21,655 bases of DNA from JAVBSN01 sp031556525 (GCA_031556525.1 JAVBSS010000066.1:1-21655); one strand, 5' to 3'; counted from the stretch's first letter, positions 6,695-15,186 are shown. Notes: a model not told the origin generated them from the letters alone. Program-made: numbers and translations.

Positions 6695-8311
6695 TTATAT
6701 AAGTCTTAATTTCTTTGCAAATTTAATTATTAACCCTCCTTTTGGAATTTTCATTAAATCTTCTTCATTAAACACATCTATCTTAAGAGCAATAATAAAA
6801 TATATCATCGCTGCAATAGGAATCGATATAATAAGTCCAATAGCATTTGATTTAATAATCATATGAACTAAAGTAAATACTAAATATGCAACCACTCCCA
6901 TAACTAATGATGCAAATAAAGGTGCAATAAAACTCTTCACAAATTCTTGTTTATATCCAATATATTTTCTAATTGATATTTGATTAAGTATACACATTGT
7001 TAATGCATATACAATTGTTGCAATCATAATTGCATATAAATTAAGTTCAGTAAATAGCAATAACGGTATTAGAACAATTATATGAATTATTAATGAAATA
7101 ACTGCATTTTTAAGAGGTTCTTGTACTTTTCCTATTCCTTGTAATGCTCCATTTGATACAGTAGACAATGCATATAATATAATAGATACACTTCCCGCAA
7201 TTAACAAATTAGATGCCATTGGATCAGAATCCTTAAATAATAATTCAATTATAGGATAAGATAATGCTGCTAATCCCACTGCTGCTGGTATAGTAACAAA
7301 CATAGTTCCTCTAATTGCTGTATTTACACTATTTCGGCACCTATCCATATCACCCTTAGCAAAACTACCTGCAATACCTGGTATCATTGCTGATGAAATT
7401 GCTGATGCTATTGCTATAGGTACATTTTGAAGCACTCTAACTTCACCTGTAAATACTCCATAGAATGTTGCCATCTCCTTATCTGTATATCCCTTAATTC
7501 CCATAATCCAATAATATATCTTCATATCTAGACTTGTGCTTATATTGTATACTGCTGTAGCAAATATTACTGGCGTTACCATTAGAAGTATTATTTTAAA
7601 TATATCTCCATAAGTATCTTCTTTTTTTGTCTTATCAACTCTTAAATACTTCTTAATAGTTTTTCTATTAAGAATATATACCGCTAACATAAAAATAAGA
7701 CCAATTAATACTCCTGCACCCGTTCCTATTGCGCTTCCCGCTGCTCCTACAACCGGTATCTGTGCCGGATCTGTTGCTGCTGCAACAAAAAGATAAGCTG
7801 CTACTATACTAACTATACAGTTAAGAACTTGTTCCATTACTTGTGAAATGGATGTTGGTACCATTGTATTATATGCTTGAAAATATCCCCTAAATACACT
7901 TAATATTCCTGAAAAGAAAATAGTTGGTGCCATAATCCTAAGTGGTAATACTGCTCCTTCTACATCAACAAATTGCTTTGCAAATATAAATGTAATTATA
8001 GACGCCAATCCTCCAACAATTACTACATATATTAGAGAGCATTTAAATATCCTATCTGCATTCCTATATTCTTTCAACGCTAATCTTTCTGCAATAATCT
8101 TTGACACTGCCATTGGTATACTATAAGAAGATATTAGAAGTATTACAGCATATATCTCATATGCAGAACCATAATAACCATTGCCTTCTTTACCTATTAT
8201 TCTTGTTATGGGGACTCTATATAATAATCCTATCACTCTAGATAACAAACCAGCAGCTGCTAAAATACCTGCTTGTTTAAGAAAATTTCCACTTTTTTTA
8301 CTATTTGCCAT
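6695..8311 (-). CDS. MurJ/SpoVB-type polysaccharide or lipid II flippase
   Basis: 538 residues, the length of Bacillus YtgP (MurJ, ~544) and SpoVB (~518). The N-terminus, FLKQAGILAAAGLLSRVIGLLYRVPI, with its G-L-L-S-R-V-I-G-L motif and the following RIIGKEGNGYYG, is characteristic of this MOP-superfamily clade. About 14 hydrophobic helices fill the rest, with short basic loops. Members flip undecaprenyl-linked peptidoglycan precursors or polysaccharide units across the membrane; the SpoVB branch serves the spore cortex. Which branch this is cannot be settled here. The start is chosen by AAGGTAAGGA upstream of ATG. It is the first gene of an operon with the MBL nuclease gene. Confidence 0.88.
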   Translation of the reverse strand: MANSKKSGNFLKQAGILAAAGLLSRVIGLLYRVPITRIIGKEGNGYYGSAYEIYAVILLISSYSIPMAVSKIIAERLALKEYRNADRIFKCSLIYVVIVGGLASIITFIFAKQFVDVEGAVLPLRIMAPTIFFSGILSVFRGYFQAYNTMVPTSISQVMEQVLNCIVSIVAAYLFVAAATDPAQIPVVGAAGSAIGTGAGVLIGLIFMLAVYILNRKTIKKYLRVDKTKKEDTYGDIFKIILLMVTPVIFATAVYNISTSLDMKIYYWIMGIKGYTDKEMATFYGVFTGEVRVLQNVPIAIASAISSAMIPGIAGSFAKGDMDRCRNSVNTAIRGTMFVTIPAAVGLAALSYPIIELLFKDSDPMASNLLIAGSVSIILYALSTVSNGALQGIGKVQEPLKNAVISLIIHIIVLIPLLLFTELNLYAIMIATIVYALTMCILNQISIRKYIGYKQEFVKSFIAPLFASLVMGVVAYLVFTLVHMIIKSNAIGLIISIPIAAMIYFIIALKIDVFNEEDLMKIPKGGLIIKFAKKLRLI

Positions 8312-8362
8312 TATAAAATCCTTACCTTCGTTTGTAACATTTCAAATTCTATTAATACTAAT

Positions 8363-8371
8363 ATTTTACCA
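8363..8371 (-). promoter_or_regulatory. Extended -10 element for the flippase operon
   Basis: On the minus strand, TGG followed by TAAAAT (8368-8363), about 50 bp before the start codon. The -35 region is weak (TGGTTA at 17 bp). It lies just downstream of the terminator of the preceding gene. Confidence 0.45.
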
Positions 8372-8390
8372 CATTTAAGTAATTATAACC

Positions 8391-8423
8391 ATAAAAAATT
8401 GCATAGGCATTAGCCTATGCAAT
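8391..8423 (-). terminator. Terminator overlapping the end of the PLC-like gene
   Basis: ATTGCATAGGC pairs with GCCTATGCAAT (11 bp) around a 4-nt loop, followed on the minus strand by TTTTTT. The upstream arm of the stem consists of the last two codons and the TAG stop of the phospholipase C-like gene, so coding sequence and terminator are fused. Confidence 0.9.
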
Positions 8424-9032
8424 ACTATACTCAACATTTTTATTAATTGCCTGTAGACATACATGTAAAATAGCTCTGGCTATCTTAGAACATATTCCTA
8501 CAATATATTTACAATCTTCTTCAACTGAATGAAATCCTCTCTTAATATATCTCTTGTGCTCTTTTTTTATAAATTCACATATATCTCCAACAGAACTAAA
8601 TTCCATTAAATCGTTATTTCCATATTTGTTGGCAACTATGCTTATATCTCTATTCCCAATTTCACTAATATAACTTCTTAAAGAATGCTTCAATTTTCCC
8701 TCATACACACAATGTTCTTTCATGTCTCCTGGATATTCTTTGTTATGGGGAAAAGTAAAATAATCTGCTATATAATGAATAACCTCACCCAACTTCGTAA
8801 AATACATAGTAGATAACTCGTCTGTATGGGTATACCCCTCAGTCAATATTCCTATTCTCCCTGTAAGATAATCAAACGTGCCATGTATCTCATGTCTCTG
8901 GGTTATAAATGATGGTTTGCAATCTGGTAATATACTTCCTACATAAAATGCTTTCTTGTGTTTAACAAAATAATCTTTGTCTGAAACATGTACGATATGT
9001 CTTGCCAATGAGATATGTGATTTCTTACGCAT
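8415..9032 (-). CDS. Zinc-dependent phospholipase C-like protein
   Basis: 205 residues in the Zn_dep_PLPC family (related to clostridial alpha-toxin and S1/P1 nuclease folds). Likely metal ligands are in place: SHISLARHIV at the N-terminus, YVGSILPDCKPS (Asp37), RHEIHGTF (His47, His50), GEVIHYIADYFTFPHN (His86, Asp90, His96). No signal peptide is visible, unlike secreted toxins, so this is probably one of the intracellular clostridial members with unknown substrate, and phospholipase activity should not be assumed. The C-terminal half is basic and helical. It has a TAGGAGATT ribosome site and ends inside its own terminator. Confidence 0.8.
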   Translation of the reverse strand: MRKKSHISLARHIVHVSDKDYFVKHKKAFYVGSILPDCKPSFITQRHEIHGTFDYLTGRIGILTEGYTHTDELSTMYFTKLGEVIHYIADYFTFPHNKEYPGDMKEHCVYEGKLKHSLRSYISEIGNRDISIVANKYGNNDLMEFSSVGDICEFIKKEHKRYIKRGFHSVEEDCKYIVGICSKIARAILHVCLQAINKNVEYSIA

Positions 9033-9084
9033 TTGTTAATCTCCTATAATAATCCACTATAAGCTCCTATATAATTGTATTACT

Positions 9085-9093
9085 ATTATATCA
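9085..9093 (-). promoter_or_regulatory. Extended -10 for the PLC-like gene
   Basis: TGA followed by a perfect TATAAT (9090-9085) on the minus strand, about 50 bp before the start codon; the -35 is weak. No terminator separates it from the upstream phosphatase-fold gene. Confidence 0.5.
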
Positions 9094-9108
9094 AAATAGC
9101 AATATAAA

Positions 9109-9618
9109 TTATCGTTCTCCATCGTATTTCAAAATATTACATATACATTTATTACCATGCCAAAAAATCGAATTAATATATCCCTCATACCCCGTTAAAT
9201 TTTCTATACTATCATTATAACATTCCAAATGTGGCAACGCATATTCATCTAATATAATTTGTATAACATCCTCACTAAGTATAAGTGCTATTCCGTCTAT
9301 ATTTTTCAATATTATATCCCACATAACAATATCAAAACACTCTATACATCTTTTTCTAAATCCTTCTTCATCTTCTGACTTTGTTATAGAATTCCCTTGA
9401 ATTCTGCTTCTTAAATTATCAATCACTTCAATATAATTATCATTAAACATTTCTCTAGCTGTATCCATACATATCTTATCAGGTCCCGAATATATAACAT
9501 CAATCTGCGGAACTCTATAGGATATAAGTGTATTATGATCTTTCTTCGACAAAATTGTTTTATCATTTACATCACTATTTTCAATTGTCTTTCCATGCTT
9601 AATAAGATATATTTTCAT
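9109..9618 (-). CDS. Histidine-phosphatase-fold protein with degenerate active site
   Basis: 169 residues. The N-terminus MKIYLIKHGKT aligns with the 'LIRHGET' phosphohistidine motif of the phosphoglycerate mutase-like family, and VIYSGPDKICMDTAREMF aligns with the 'IYSSPLKRALETAE' helix. His8 is kept but the usual Arg before it is Lys7. In the second catalytic block, ALILSEDVIQIIL (111-123), Glu116 stands where family members have the second His of 'SHG'. Catalysis by the normal route is therefore doubtful, and it may be a pseudoenzyme or a binding protein. The ribosome site is weak (GAGAGAG). It is transcribed from a consensus promoter divergent from the rhodanese gene. Confidence 0.65.
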   Translation of the reverse strand: MKIYLIKHGKTIENSDVNDKTILSKKDHNTLISYRVPQIDVIYSGPDKICMDTAREMFNDNYIEVIDNLRSRIQGNSITKSEDEEGFRKRCIECFDIVMWDIILKNIDGIALILSEDVIQIILDEYALPHLECYNDSIENLTGYEGYINSIFWHGNKCICNILKYDGER

Positions 9619-9656
9619 AAACTCTCTCTATTCAAAATCAACTTTTTTCTTCCCTA

Positions 9657-9685
9657 AGTATATCAATCTATTATCTACGTGTCAA
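9657..9685 (-). promoter_or_regulatory. Consensus promoter for the phosphatase-fold gene
   Basis: Reading leftwards, TTGACA (9685-9680), a 17-bp spacer and TATACT (9662-9657), plus TG one base upstream of the -10. This is among the best promoters in the window. Confidence 0.8.
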
Positions 9686-9726
9686 TTTTAAGAATTTTAA
9701 TTATATATATATCTTCTACATTTCCC

Positions 9727-9756
9727 TTGACATCTATTGTAGTTAAATACTAAAAT
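9727..9756 (+). promoter_or_regulatory. Promoter for the rhodanese / SleL-like unit
   Basis: TTGACA (9727-9732), an 18-bp spacer and TAAAAT (9751-9756). A second possible -10, TATAAT, lies at 9765-9770 without a good -35. Confidence 0.6.
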
Positions 9757-9794
9757 GTACTGTATATAATGTATTGTAATCAGGAGGATATATA

Positions 9795-10382
9795 ATGAAT
9801 AAATATGATGATAAATTAAAGAAAATTAACGATAAACATATGTCTATATTTGCTATTCTATTAATTGTACTAGCTCTTATTAATATTGTTCTATGTGCAA
9901 ATAGTGGCAATACTATAGGTTTAATATTTTATATAGTTATGTTAGTAATAACTATTCTCTTTTTGCTTATATACTTTAATCGATACTCAATAAAAAAGGA
10001 AAATAGTGATATATTAGATAAACAAACATTATCTGAGACTACTACTTCTTCTACTTCAAATAACACTCTTCAATATACAGAAATTAATGCTATACAGGCA
10101 AAAGAGATTATAGATTCCAATAATACTTGTATTATCCTAGACGTTAGATCTATATCTGATTACCAAAAAGAACATATTGAAAATGCAATATGTATACCTT
10201 CTGAAACTATATTAAACGGTAACCTCTCTGAACTAACAAACAAAGATGCAAAAATACTTATATACTGTTACGATGGTGAGTTAAGTCGTTTGGTAGCTCA
10301 ATATCTCACTACACAAAAATATTCTGACGTTTCTGAATTTGGCGGCATTATAGATTGGGGATATGATTTGGTATCAGAATAG
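9795..10382 (+). CDS. Membrane-anchored rhodanese-like protein
   Basis: 195 residues. Two hydrophobic helices (about 17-35 and 40-61) anchor it in the membrane, followed by a Ser/Thr-rich linker and a rhodanese domain from about residue 92. Domain landmarks are IILDVRSISDYQKEHIENA (113-131), the active-site loop starting at Cys158 (CYDGELSR) and the closing FGGIIDWGYD (182-191). Rhodaneses carry persulfide sulfur on the active-site Cys. The six-residue loop after Cys is the right size, so activity is plausible; donor and acceptor are unknown. The short link between helices and the basic RYSIKK after helix two suggest the domain is cytoplasmic. It has a strong AGGAGG site. The spore-enzyme gene lies about 45 bp downstream with no terminator between. 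Confidence 0.85.
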   Translation: MNKYDDKLKKINDKHMSIFAILLIVLALINIVLCANSGNTIGLIFYIVMLVITILFLLIYFNRYSIKKENSDILDKQTLSETTTSSTSNNTLQYTEINAIQAKEIIDSNNTCIILDVRSISDYQKEHIENAICIPSETILNGNLSELTNKDAKILIYCYDGELSRLVAQYLTTQKYSDVSEFGGIIDWGYDLVSE

Positions 10383-10427
10383 TATTTCATTCATATAATA
10401 TATATAATTATGTATTGGAATAAAACT

Positions 10428-11564
10428 ATGATTATATATATCGTAAAACAAGGTGATACATTATATTCAATTGCTGACTTATATGGGCTCAGTTATAATG
10501 AGCTCCAAGGCATTAATCAGTTACCTAATCCAGAAAATCTAGTAATAGGTCAAACTGTAATTATTCCCGAAGATGATACCCCTCTAAGAGACATCCGTAT
10601 CAATGGATATGTATATCCATATGTTGATAAGACTAGTCTTTCTAATGCCTTACCAAGTGTAACATACTTAACCATATTCGGTTACGGTTTCACTTTACAA
10701 GGAGAACTAATTCCCCCTGATGATAATGAACTTATACTATTATCGTATGAATATCGTTCTGCCCCAATTATGCTACTATCAAGTGTAACTGAAAATGGAA
10801 ACTTTAACAGCAACCATGCTAGCATATTATTCAACAACCTAGAACTTCAAAACACAGTAATTGACAACATTATTATTACTATGGATGAGAAGGGATATTT
10901 AGGATTAGATATTGACTTTGAATTTATTAATCCTGAAGATAAAGATGCATATATTTCTTTTATTGAAAATGCTACTGTTAAACTTAATGCAAAAGGTTAC
11001 ACCGTTAATGTAGATTTAGCACCTAAGGTATCTGACGATCAAAAAGGATTATTATATGAGGGGCATGATTATAAAAGAATTGGTGAAATAGTTGATTCTG
11101 TATTAGTTATGACGTACGAATGGGGCTATACATATGGACCTCCAATGGCTGTTGCACCTATTGATCAAGTACGACGTGTATTAGACTATGCTGTAACCGT
11201 AATCCCCCTCGATAAAATATATATGGGAATTCCTAACTATGGCTATGATTGGCCCCTACCCTACGAAAAAGGAACTACGGCAGCTATAACAATAGGTAAT
11301 ATGGAAGCAATCACTATTGCAGCTGAACATGGCTCAATTATAGAATATGATGAGAAATCTCAAGCCCCTTATTTTTTCTATACTGATTATAATGGGATAA
11401 ATCGTGTCGTATGGTTTGAAGATGCTAGAAGTATTGAAGCCAAACTTAATCTAGTCAACGAATATGGGCTTAGAGGTGCAGGTTATTGGAACCTAATGAG
11501 AGAATTTCCTCAAAACTGGGTTGTACTTAACAGTTTATATACTGTAGAAAAAGTAGTTATATAG
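10428..11564 (+). CDS. LysM-GH18 spore cortex-lytic enzyme (SleL/YaaH-like)
   Basis: 378 residues from the ATG at 10428. I prefer this to the ATG at 10410 because the protein then begins MIIYIVKQGDTL, the normal SleL/YaaH N-terminus, and a weak TTGGAA lies 7-8 nt upstream; no ribosome site precedes 10410. A single LysM (about 3-47) binds peptidoglycan, and a glycoside hydrolase family 18 domain fills the rest. The catalytic motif is YLGLDIDFEF, with Glu165 as acid/base. SleL enzymes cut cortical fragments during spore germination as N-acetylglucosaminidases. The lack of a signal peptide fits a protein loaded into the spore coat from the mother cell. This is one of the better signs that the host sporulates. 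Confidence 0.87.
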   Translation: MIIYIVKQGDTLYSIADLYGLSYNELQGINQLPNPENLVIGQTVIIPEDDTPLRDIRINGYVYPYVDKTSLSNALPSVTYLTIFGYGFTLQGELIPPDDNELILLSYEYRSAPIMLLSSVTENGNFNSNHASILFNNLELQNTVIDNIIITMDEKGYLGLDIDFEFINPEDKDAYISFIENATVKLNAKGYTVNVDLAPKVSDDQKGLLYEGHDYKRIGEIVDSVLVMTYEWGYTYGPPMAVAPIDQVRRVLDYAVTVIPLDKIYMGIPNYGYDWPLPYEKGTTAAITIGNMEAITIAAEHGSIIEYDEKSQAPYFFYTDYNGINRVVWFEDARSIEAKLNLVNEYGLRGAGYWNLMREFPQNWVVLNSLYTVEKVVI

Positions 11565-11599
11565 TAAAATAATTGCACAAAACGTGCAATTATTTTACT
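11563..11599. terminator. 16-bp perfect-stem terminator
   Basis: AGTAAAATAATTGCAC pairs perfectly with GTGCAATTATTTTACT around a 5-nt loop and is followed on the plus strand by TTTTT. It begins inside the TAG stop of the SleL-like gene and lies 20 bp beyond the end of the convergent thioredoxin gene, so it probably serves both. Confidence 0.92.
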
Positions 11600-11619
11600 T
11601 TTTGAACTCAATATAATTG

Positions 11620-11931
11620 TTATCCCCTAATCACATCAAGTATCTCTTGTTTTGGGTGAGCTCCTATTAATGTATTAGTTATCTCTCCACCCTTGAACAT
11701 TTTAAGGGTTGGTATGTTCATAACCTTATATTTTATGGCAAGATCTTGAGCTTCATCAACATTAACCTTACATATCTTAACGTCTGTAACCTCGTCTGCT
11801 ATCTCTTCTATTATTGGTGAAAGCATCTTACATGGTCCACACCATTCTGCCCAAAAATCTACTAAAACAGGCTTGTCCGAATTGATTACCTCTTGTTCAA
11901 AATTATCTGCGTTAACTTTAATTGCTGCCAT
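11620..11931 (-). CDS. trxA: Thioredoxin
   Basis: 103 residues, the standard length. The active site WCGPCK has Cys31 and Cys34, preceded by VLVDFWAEW, and the cis-proline loop IPTLKMF is present. It reduces protein disulfides in the cytosol, with thioredoxin reductase (not in this window) as its electron donor. The ribosome site is AAAGGAGAG. It is a single-gene unit: a strong minus-strand terminator lies upstream at 12001-12049 and a shared terminator downstream. No confident promoter could be picked in the short upstream gap. Confidence 0.97.
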   Translation of the reverse strand: MAAIKVNADNFEQEVINSDKPVLVDFWAEWCGPCKMLSPIIEEIADEVTDVKICKVNVDEAQDLAIKYKVMNIPTLKMFKGGEITNTLIGAHPKQEILDVIRG

Positions 11932-12000
11932 AACTGTCTCTCCTTTACTTTTGTTATTATTCTAATTAATTAGCCAAAATTTATACATCTTTTAATCATT

Positions 12001-12049
12001 AAAAAAATTATAGCATGAATATTATATAAAACAAGTAATATTCATGCTA
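12001..12049 (-). terminator. Terminator of the flavoprotein gene
   Basis: TAGCATGAATATTA pairs perfectly with TAATATTCATGCTA (14 bp) around an 11-nt loop and is followed on the minus strand by TAATTTTTTT. It closes the flavoprotein, and possibly the ABC transporter, transcript ahead of trxA. Confidence 0.9.
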
Positions 12050-12064
12050 TATTCTTAAATATTA

Positions 12065-12691
12065 TTATCTAATAAAATTAGTCATTGTACCCGACTCACT
12101 CTTAGGTATATCTATTCCACTTTGCCTTCCTGCTTCAATACATTTTAATATCCACGCCATATTTCTTCCAAGATTTCGCATTGTTTGAAGTCCTTCTAAG
12201 TCTTTTGCTACATCATCTGCGTTACTTCCATGAACCATATTCCAGTAAGATGATGATATAACTGGCATCTCACATATAGTAAAATATTTATTAAGTACAT
12301 CTACTGAAGAAGTTGTTCCTGCTCTTCTTGCTGAACAAATAGCAGCTCCTGGCTTATGTTGAAATGCACTCTTGCCTGCAAAAAATGCTCTATCTAATAC
12401 TGATAATATCTTACCTGTAGGATGAGAATAATATACAGGTGTTCCAAAAATAAATCCATCACATTCTCTAGCTTTGTCAATTAATTCATTAACAATATCA
12501 TCATTAAATATACAATGCCCACCTAGATTACTACATTGACGACAAGCAGTGCAATCTCTAATAGGTGTTGCTCCTAATTGAACTATTTCTGTATCAATAC
12601 TCTCTTCTGATAATACCTTTGTAATCTCATTAAGTGCTGTATATGTACAGCCATTCGGTCTTGGACTTCCATTTACTAATAATACTTTCAT
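12065..12691 (-). CDS. Flavodoxin-fold NAD(P)H oxidoreductase, iron-sulfur flavoprotein-like
   Basis: 208 residues of the FMN_red / flavodoxin-like fold. The FMN phosphate loop is NGSPRPNGCT (7-16), and FGTPVYYSHPTG is the second FMN-contacting loop. Between them, Cys47, Cys50, Cys53 and Cys60 form C-x2-C-x2-C-x6-C, the compact spacing that holds a 4Fe-4S cluster in anaerobe iron-sulfur flavoproteins (Isf). A cluster-bearing electron-transfer role is therefore likely, though related reductases with this Cys set also exist. It has a GGAGGT ribosome site. It lies 119 bp after the ABC binding-protein gene on the same strand with no convincing terminator between, so partial co-transcription is possible. 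Confidence 0.85.
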   Translation of the reverse strand: MKVLLVNGSPRPNGCTYTALNEITKVLSEESIDTEIVQLGATPIRDCTACRQCSNLGGHCIFNDDIVNELIDKARECDGFIFGTPVYYSHPTGKILSVLDRAFFAGKSAFQHKPGAAICSARRAGTTSSVDVLNKYFTICEMPVISSSYWNMVHGSNADDVAKDLEGLQTMRNLGRNMAWILKCIEAGRQSGIDIPKSESGTMTNFIR

Positions 12692-12810
12692 AACATACCT
12701 CCATTATTGTGTTTATATATTGGTAATACCATATTCATTAATTATATATTATCTTTATCAAATAATAATACTATATTACACCTTATTCACACATTTTAGA
12801 AGTATTCTAA

Positions 12811-13722
12811 TTAATTTATTTTACCACCTTCAACAACTAATTCATCTGGATTAGCATTATCTCCATATACTGGCTTTAATGTTGCATCATACGCATTATG
12901 AAAGAAGTTTTCATTAGCTAATGCTTCTATTTCGGCATTTATCCATTCCAACAATTCTACGTTTCCTTTTTGTACTGCTGGTGCTATCGTATCAATACTT
13001 CCTAAAGACTCTATACCCACAGTATATCCTTCATTATTAATGGCCCAAGCTAACACTTCTGTATTATCGGTTGAAAATGCATCCCCTCTACCATCCAACA
13101 ATGCATCATATGCTTCTTGATATTCATCAAACTTTAATAATTTAACTTCTGGATAATTTTCATCAAAATAGCTTTCAGCTGTAGTTCCCTTTACCACTAT
13201 TAAAGTCTTTCCATTTAACTCACTTACATCTTTAATATTGTTTTCATCAGGTGAAACTACACCTAGAGCAACCTTCATATATGGAAGTGCAAAATCAACT
13301 TGCTCACTTCTCTCATCTGTAACTGTAAAGTTCGCTAATATAATATCAACTTTTCCTGTTTTCAAGTATTCAATACGGTTAGCTGCTTCTACATATACAT
13401 ATTCAACAGCATCTTCGCTTCCTAGTAGATCTTTACCAATTCTGTTAGCAAAATATACATCATATCCTTGTTCATCACCATTTGCATCTACATATCCAAA
13501 TGGGTTCTTGTCGCTAAATACACCTATTATAATCTTGCCATCTGCTTTAATCTCTTCTAGAGTTCTTGCCGTTCCATTACTAAGTACAGCTTCTGTATCC
13601 TTCACCTCATCACTTACTTTAGTATTTGTTGTATCTACAGCATCTTCTTTCTTGCCACAGCCAACACTTAAACCTGTCAATAAAATCAACGATGTTACTA
13701 ATAAAAATACTTTTTTCTTCAT
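12811..13722 (-). CDS. Amino acid ABC transporter binding lipoprotein, CjaA-like (probably cysteine)
   Basis: 303 residues. A lipoprotein signal ends in LSVGC with the lipid-carrying Cys22, then an acidic/Thr linker leads to a family 3 solute-binding fold (about 52-303). Long stretches match my recollection of Campylobacter CjaA, a cysteine-binding protein: the IIIGVFSDKNPFGYVD and QGYDVYFANRIGKDLLG blocks, VEAANRIEYLKTGKVDIILANFT, VDFALPYMKVALGVVSP, KGTTAESYF and the final VVEGGKI. Cysteine, or a related small polar amino acid, is therefore the best substrate guess; this is from memory, not an alignment. The gene has an AGGAGGAAG site and is the last of four transporter genes, the usual place for boosting binding-protein level. 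A 6-bp AU hairpin right after the stop (12796-12810) is too weak to call a terminator. Confidence 0.88.
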   Translation of the reverse strand: MKKKVFLLVTSLILLTGLSVGCGKKEDAVDTTNTKVSDEVKDTEAVLSNGTARTLEEIKADGKIIIGVFSDKNPFGYVDANGDEQGYDVYFANRIGKDLLGSEDAVEYVYVEAANRIEYLKTGKVDIILANFTVTDERSEQVDFALPYMKVALGVVSPDENNIKDVSELNGKTLIVVKGTTAESYFDENYPEVKLLKFDEYQEAYDALLDGRGDAFSTDNTEVLAWAINNEGYTVGIESLGSIDTIAPAVQKGNVELLEWINAEIEALANENFFHNAYDATLKPVYGDNANPDELVVEGGKIN

Positions 13723-13756
13723 AAATTCTTCCTCCTAAATTATATTTATATATTAA

Positions 13757-14497
13757 TTACTCATAATGAAATGTATTTAAAAATTTCTTTGCACGCTCTG
13801 TCTTAGGATTAGTAAAAAATTCTTTTGGCAAAGATTCTTCAAGAATTACCCCATTGTCCATAAACAAAATTCTATCAGCAACTGCTTTTGCAAACTCCAT
13901 TTCATGAGTAACAATAACCATTGTCATACCTTTCTTTGCAAGGTCTAATATTACTTGCAATACTTCTCTAACCATTTCTGGATCAAGGGCTGCTGTTACT
14001 TCGTCGAAAAGCATAATATCTGGATTCATCACTAATGCTCTTACTATTGCAACCCTTTGCTTTTGTCCACCAGATAATTGTCTTGGATAATCGTTCTTTC
14101 TATCTAGCAAACCAACTATTTCTAATAATTGTTCTGCCTGTTTAGTTGCTTCTTTCTTATCTCTACCCTGTGCTTTTATAGGTGCTAACAATATATTATT
14201 TAATATTGTCATATGCGGAAACAAATCATAGCTTTGAAATACCATTCCTATTTTTTGCCTTGTTATATGCATTTCTCTTGAAGATACTATGTTATTATCT
14301 TCAAATATAACCTCACCTTTATCTATTTTATCTAAACCATTAATACACCGTAAAAATGTGCTTTTTCCACAACCTGAAGGACCAACAACTACAACTACCT
14401 CTCCTTTTGATAATGAAAATGATATATCCTTTAAAACTTCTTTATCTCCAAATGATTTATAAAGATTACTAATTTGTAATAATACGTTTTCTGTCAT
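13757..14497 (-). CDS. Polar amino acid ABC transporter ATPase
   Basis: 246 residues, the typical length for the polar-amino-acid uptake (GlnQ/TcyC-like) group. The nucleotide-binding parts are complete: Walker A GPSGCGKST (39-47), Q-loop Gln88, signature LSGGQ (141-145), Walker B IMLFDE (161-166), the D-loop at ALD and switch His198 in VTHEM. It works as a dimer on the cytoplasmic face of the two permeases next door. The ribosome site GAGGTGAAGG lies in an 11-bp gap after the upstream permease stop, consistent with coupled translation. Confidence 0.95.
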   Translation of the reverse strand: MTENVLLQISNLYKSFGDKEVLKDISFSLSKGEVVVVVGPSGCGKSTFLRCINGLDKIDKGEVIFEDNNIVSSREMHITRQKIGMVFQSYDLFPHMTILNNILLAPIKAQGRDKKEATKQAEQLLEIVGLLDRKNDYPRQLSGGQKQRVAIVRALVMNPDIMLFDEVTAALDPEMVREVLQVILDLAKKGMTMVIVTHEMEFAKAVADRILFMDNGVILEESLPKEFFTNPKTERAKKFLNTFHYE

Positions 14498-14508
14498 TTA
14501 CCTTCACC

Positions 14509-15186
14509 TCAATCTACATATTTGCTTGCTAACTTCTTAGATAACACCGAAAACGGATAACATACTATGAAATACATAAAAAATATTATACTGTATATCC
14601 ACAAAGCTGCCTTAGGATTGGTATACCTTGATGCATCAATAATCTGTTTACCCACCTTAACAACTTCAACTACTCCTATTAATACAACTAATGAAGTTGT
14701 TTTAATCATTCTTGTCATTAAATTGATAGCAGAAGGTATTAATCTCTTAATTGTTTGAGGAAATATAATATACAAATTTACCTGAACCTTAGTTAACCCT
14801 ATGCCATAACCACTATCATATTGATGTTTAGGAATTGATATTAATGCACTTCTAACCAAATCTCCCATCTCTGCCGTACCCCAAAAAGTAAATACTATTA
14901 CTGCCGCTACTTCTCCTGCAATATTTATTCCAAACATCTTAGTCGCTCCAAAATATGCTATAAACAATAATACTAACTGTGGCATAACTCTAACTATCTC
15001 TAAATATATTCTACAAATAACCTTAATTATTTTATTATTAAAAGTCATTAATATCCCAAACAGAAAACCTAATGCTATCGACAATCCCATAGAGACTAAT
15101 GCTATTCTTACCGTTACCCAAAGTCCTTCTAGAAGTCTTATAAAGTTGTTGCCTTGAAATAAAATACTAATCCCCAAATTCTGCAT
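14509..15186 (-). CDS. Polar amino acid ABC permease (second)
   Basis: 225 residues, about five membrane helices. It has the family's cytoplasmic EAA-type loop, DLVRSALISIPKHQYDSGYGIGLTK, which docks on the ATPase, and the following IIFPQTIKRLIPSAIN. The ATG at 15186 lies inside the preceding permease gene (20-nt overlap) with its own AAGGAAGGT ribosome site there. It forms the membrane channel with the other permease as a heterodimer. Confidence 0.93.
   Translation of the reverse strand: MQNLGISILFQGNNFIRLLEGLWVTVRIALVSMGLSIALGFLFGILMTFNNKIIKVICRIYLEIVRVMPQLVLLFIAYFGATKMFGINIAGEVAAVIVFTFWGTAEMGDLVRSALISIPKHQYDSGYGIGLTKVQVNLYIIFPQTIKRLIPSAINLMTRMIKTTSLVVLIGVVEVVKVGKQIIDASRYTNPKAALWIYSIIFFMYFIVCYPFSVLSKKLASKYVD

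Noticed and set aside
12721..12731. TGGTA-A-TACCA palindrome before the flavoprotein gene
   Set aside because: Five-bp arms in AT-rich DNA are expected by chance, and no promoter could be placed to give it an operator context.
12796..12810. Terminator after the ABC binding-protein gene (TTAGAA/TTCTAA)
   Set aside because: The stem is only 6 AU-rich pairs with no T-tract, so it is probably too weak to terminate.
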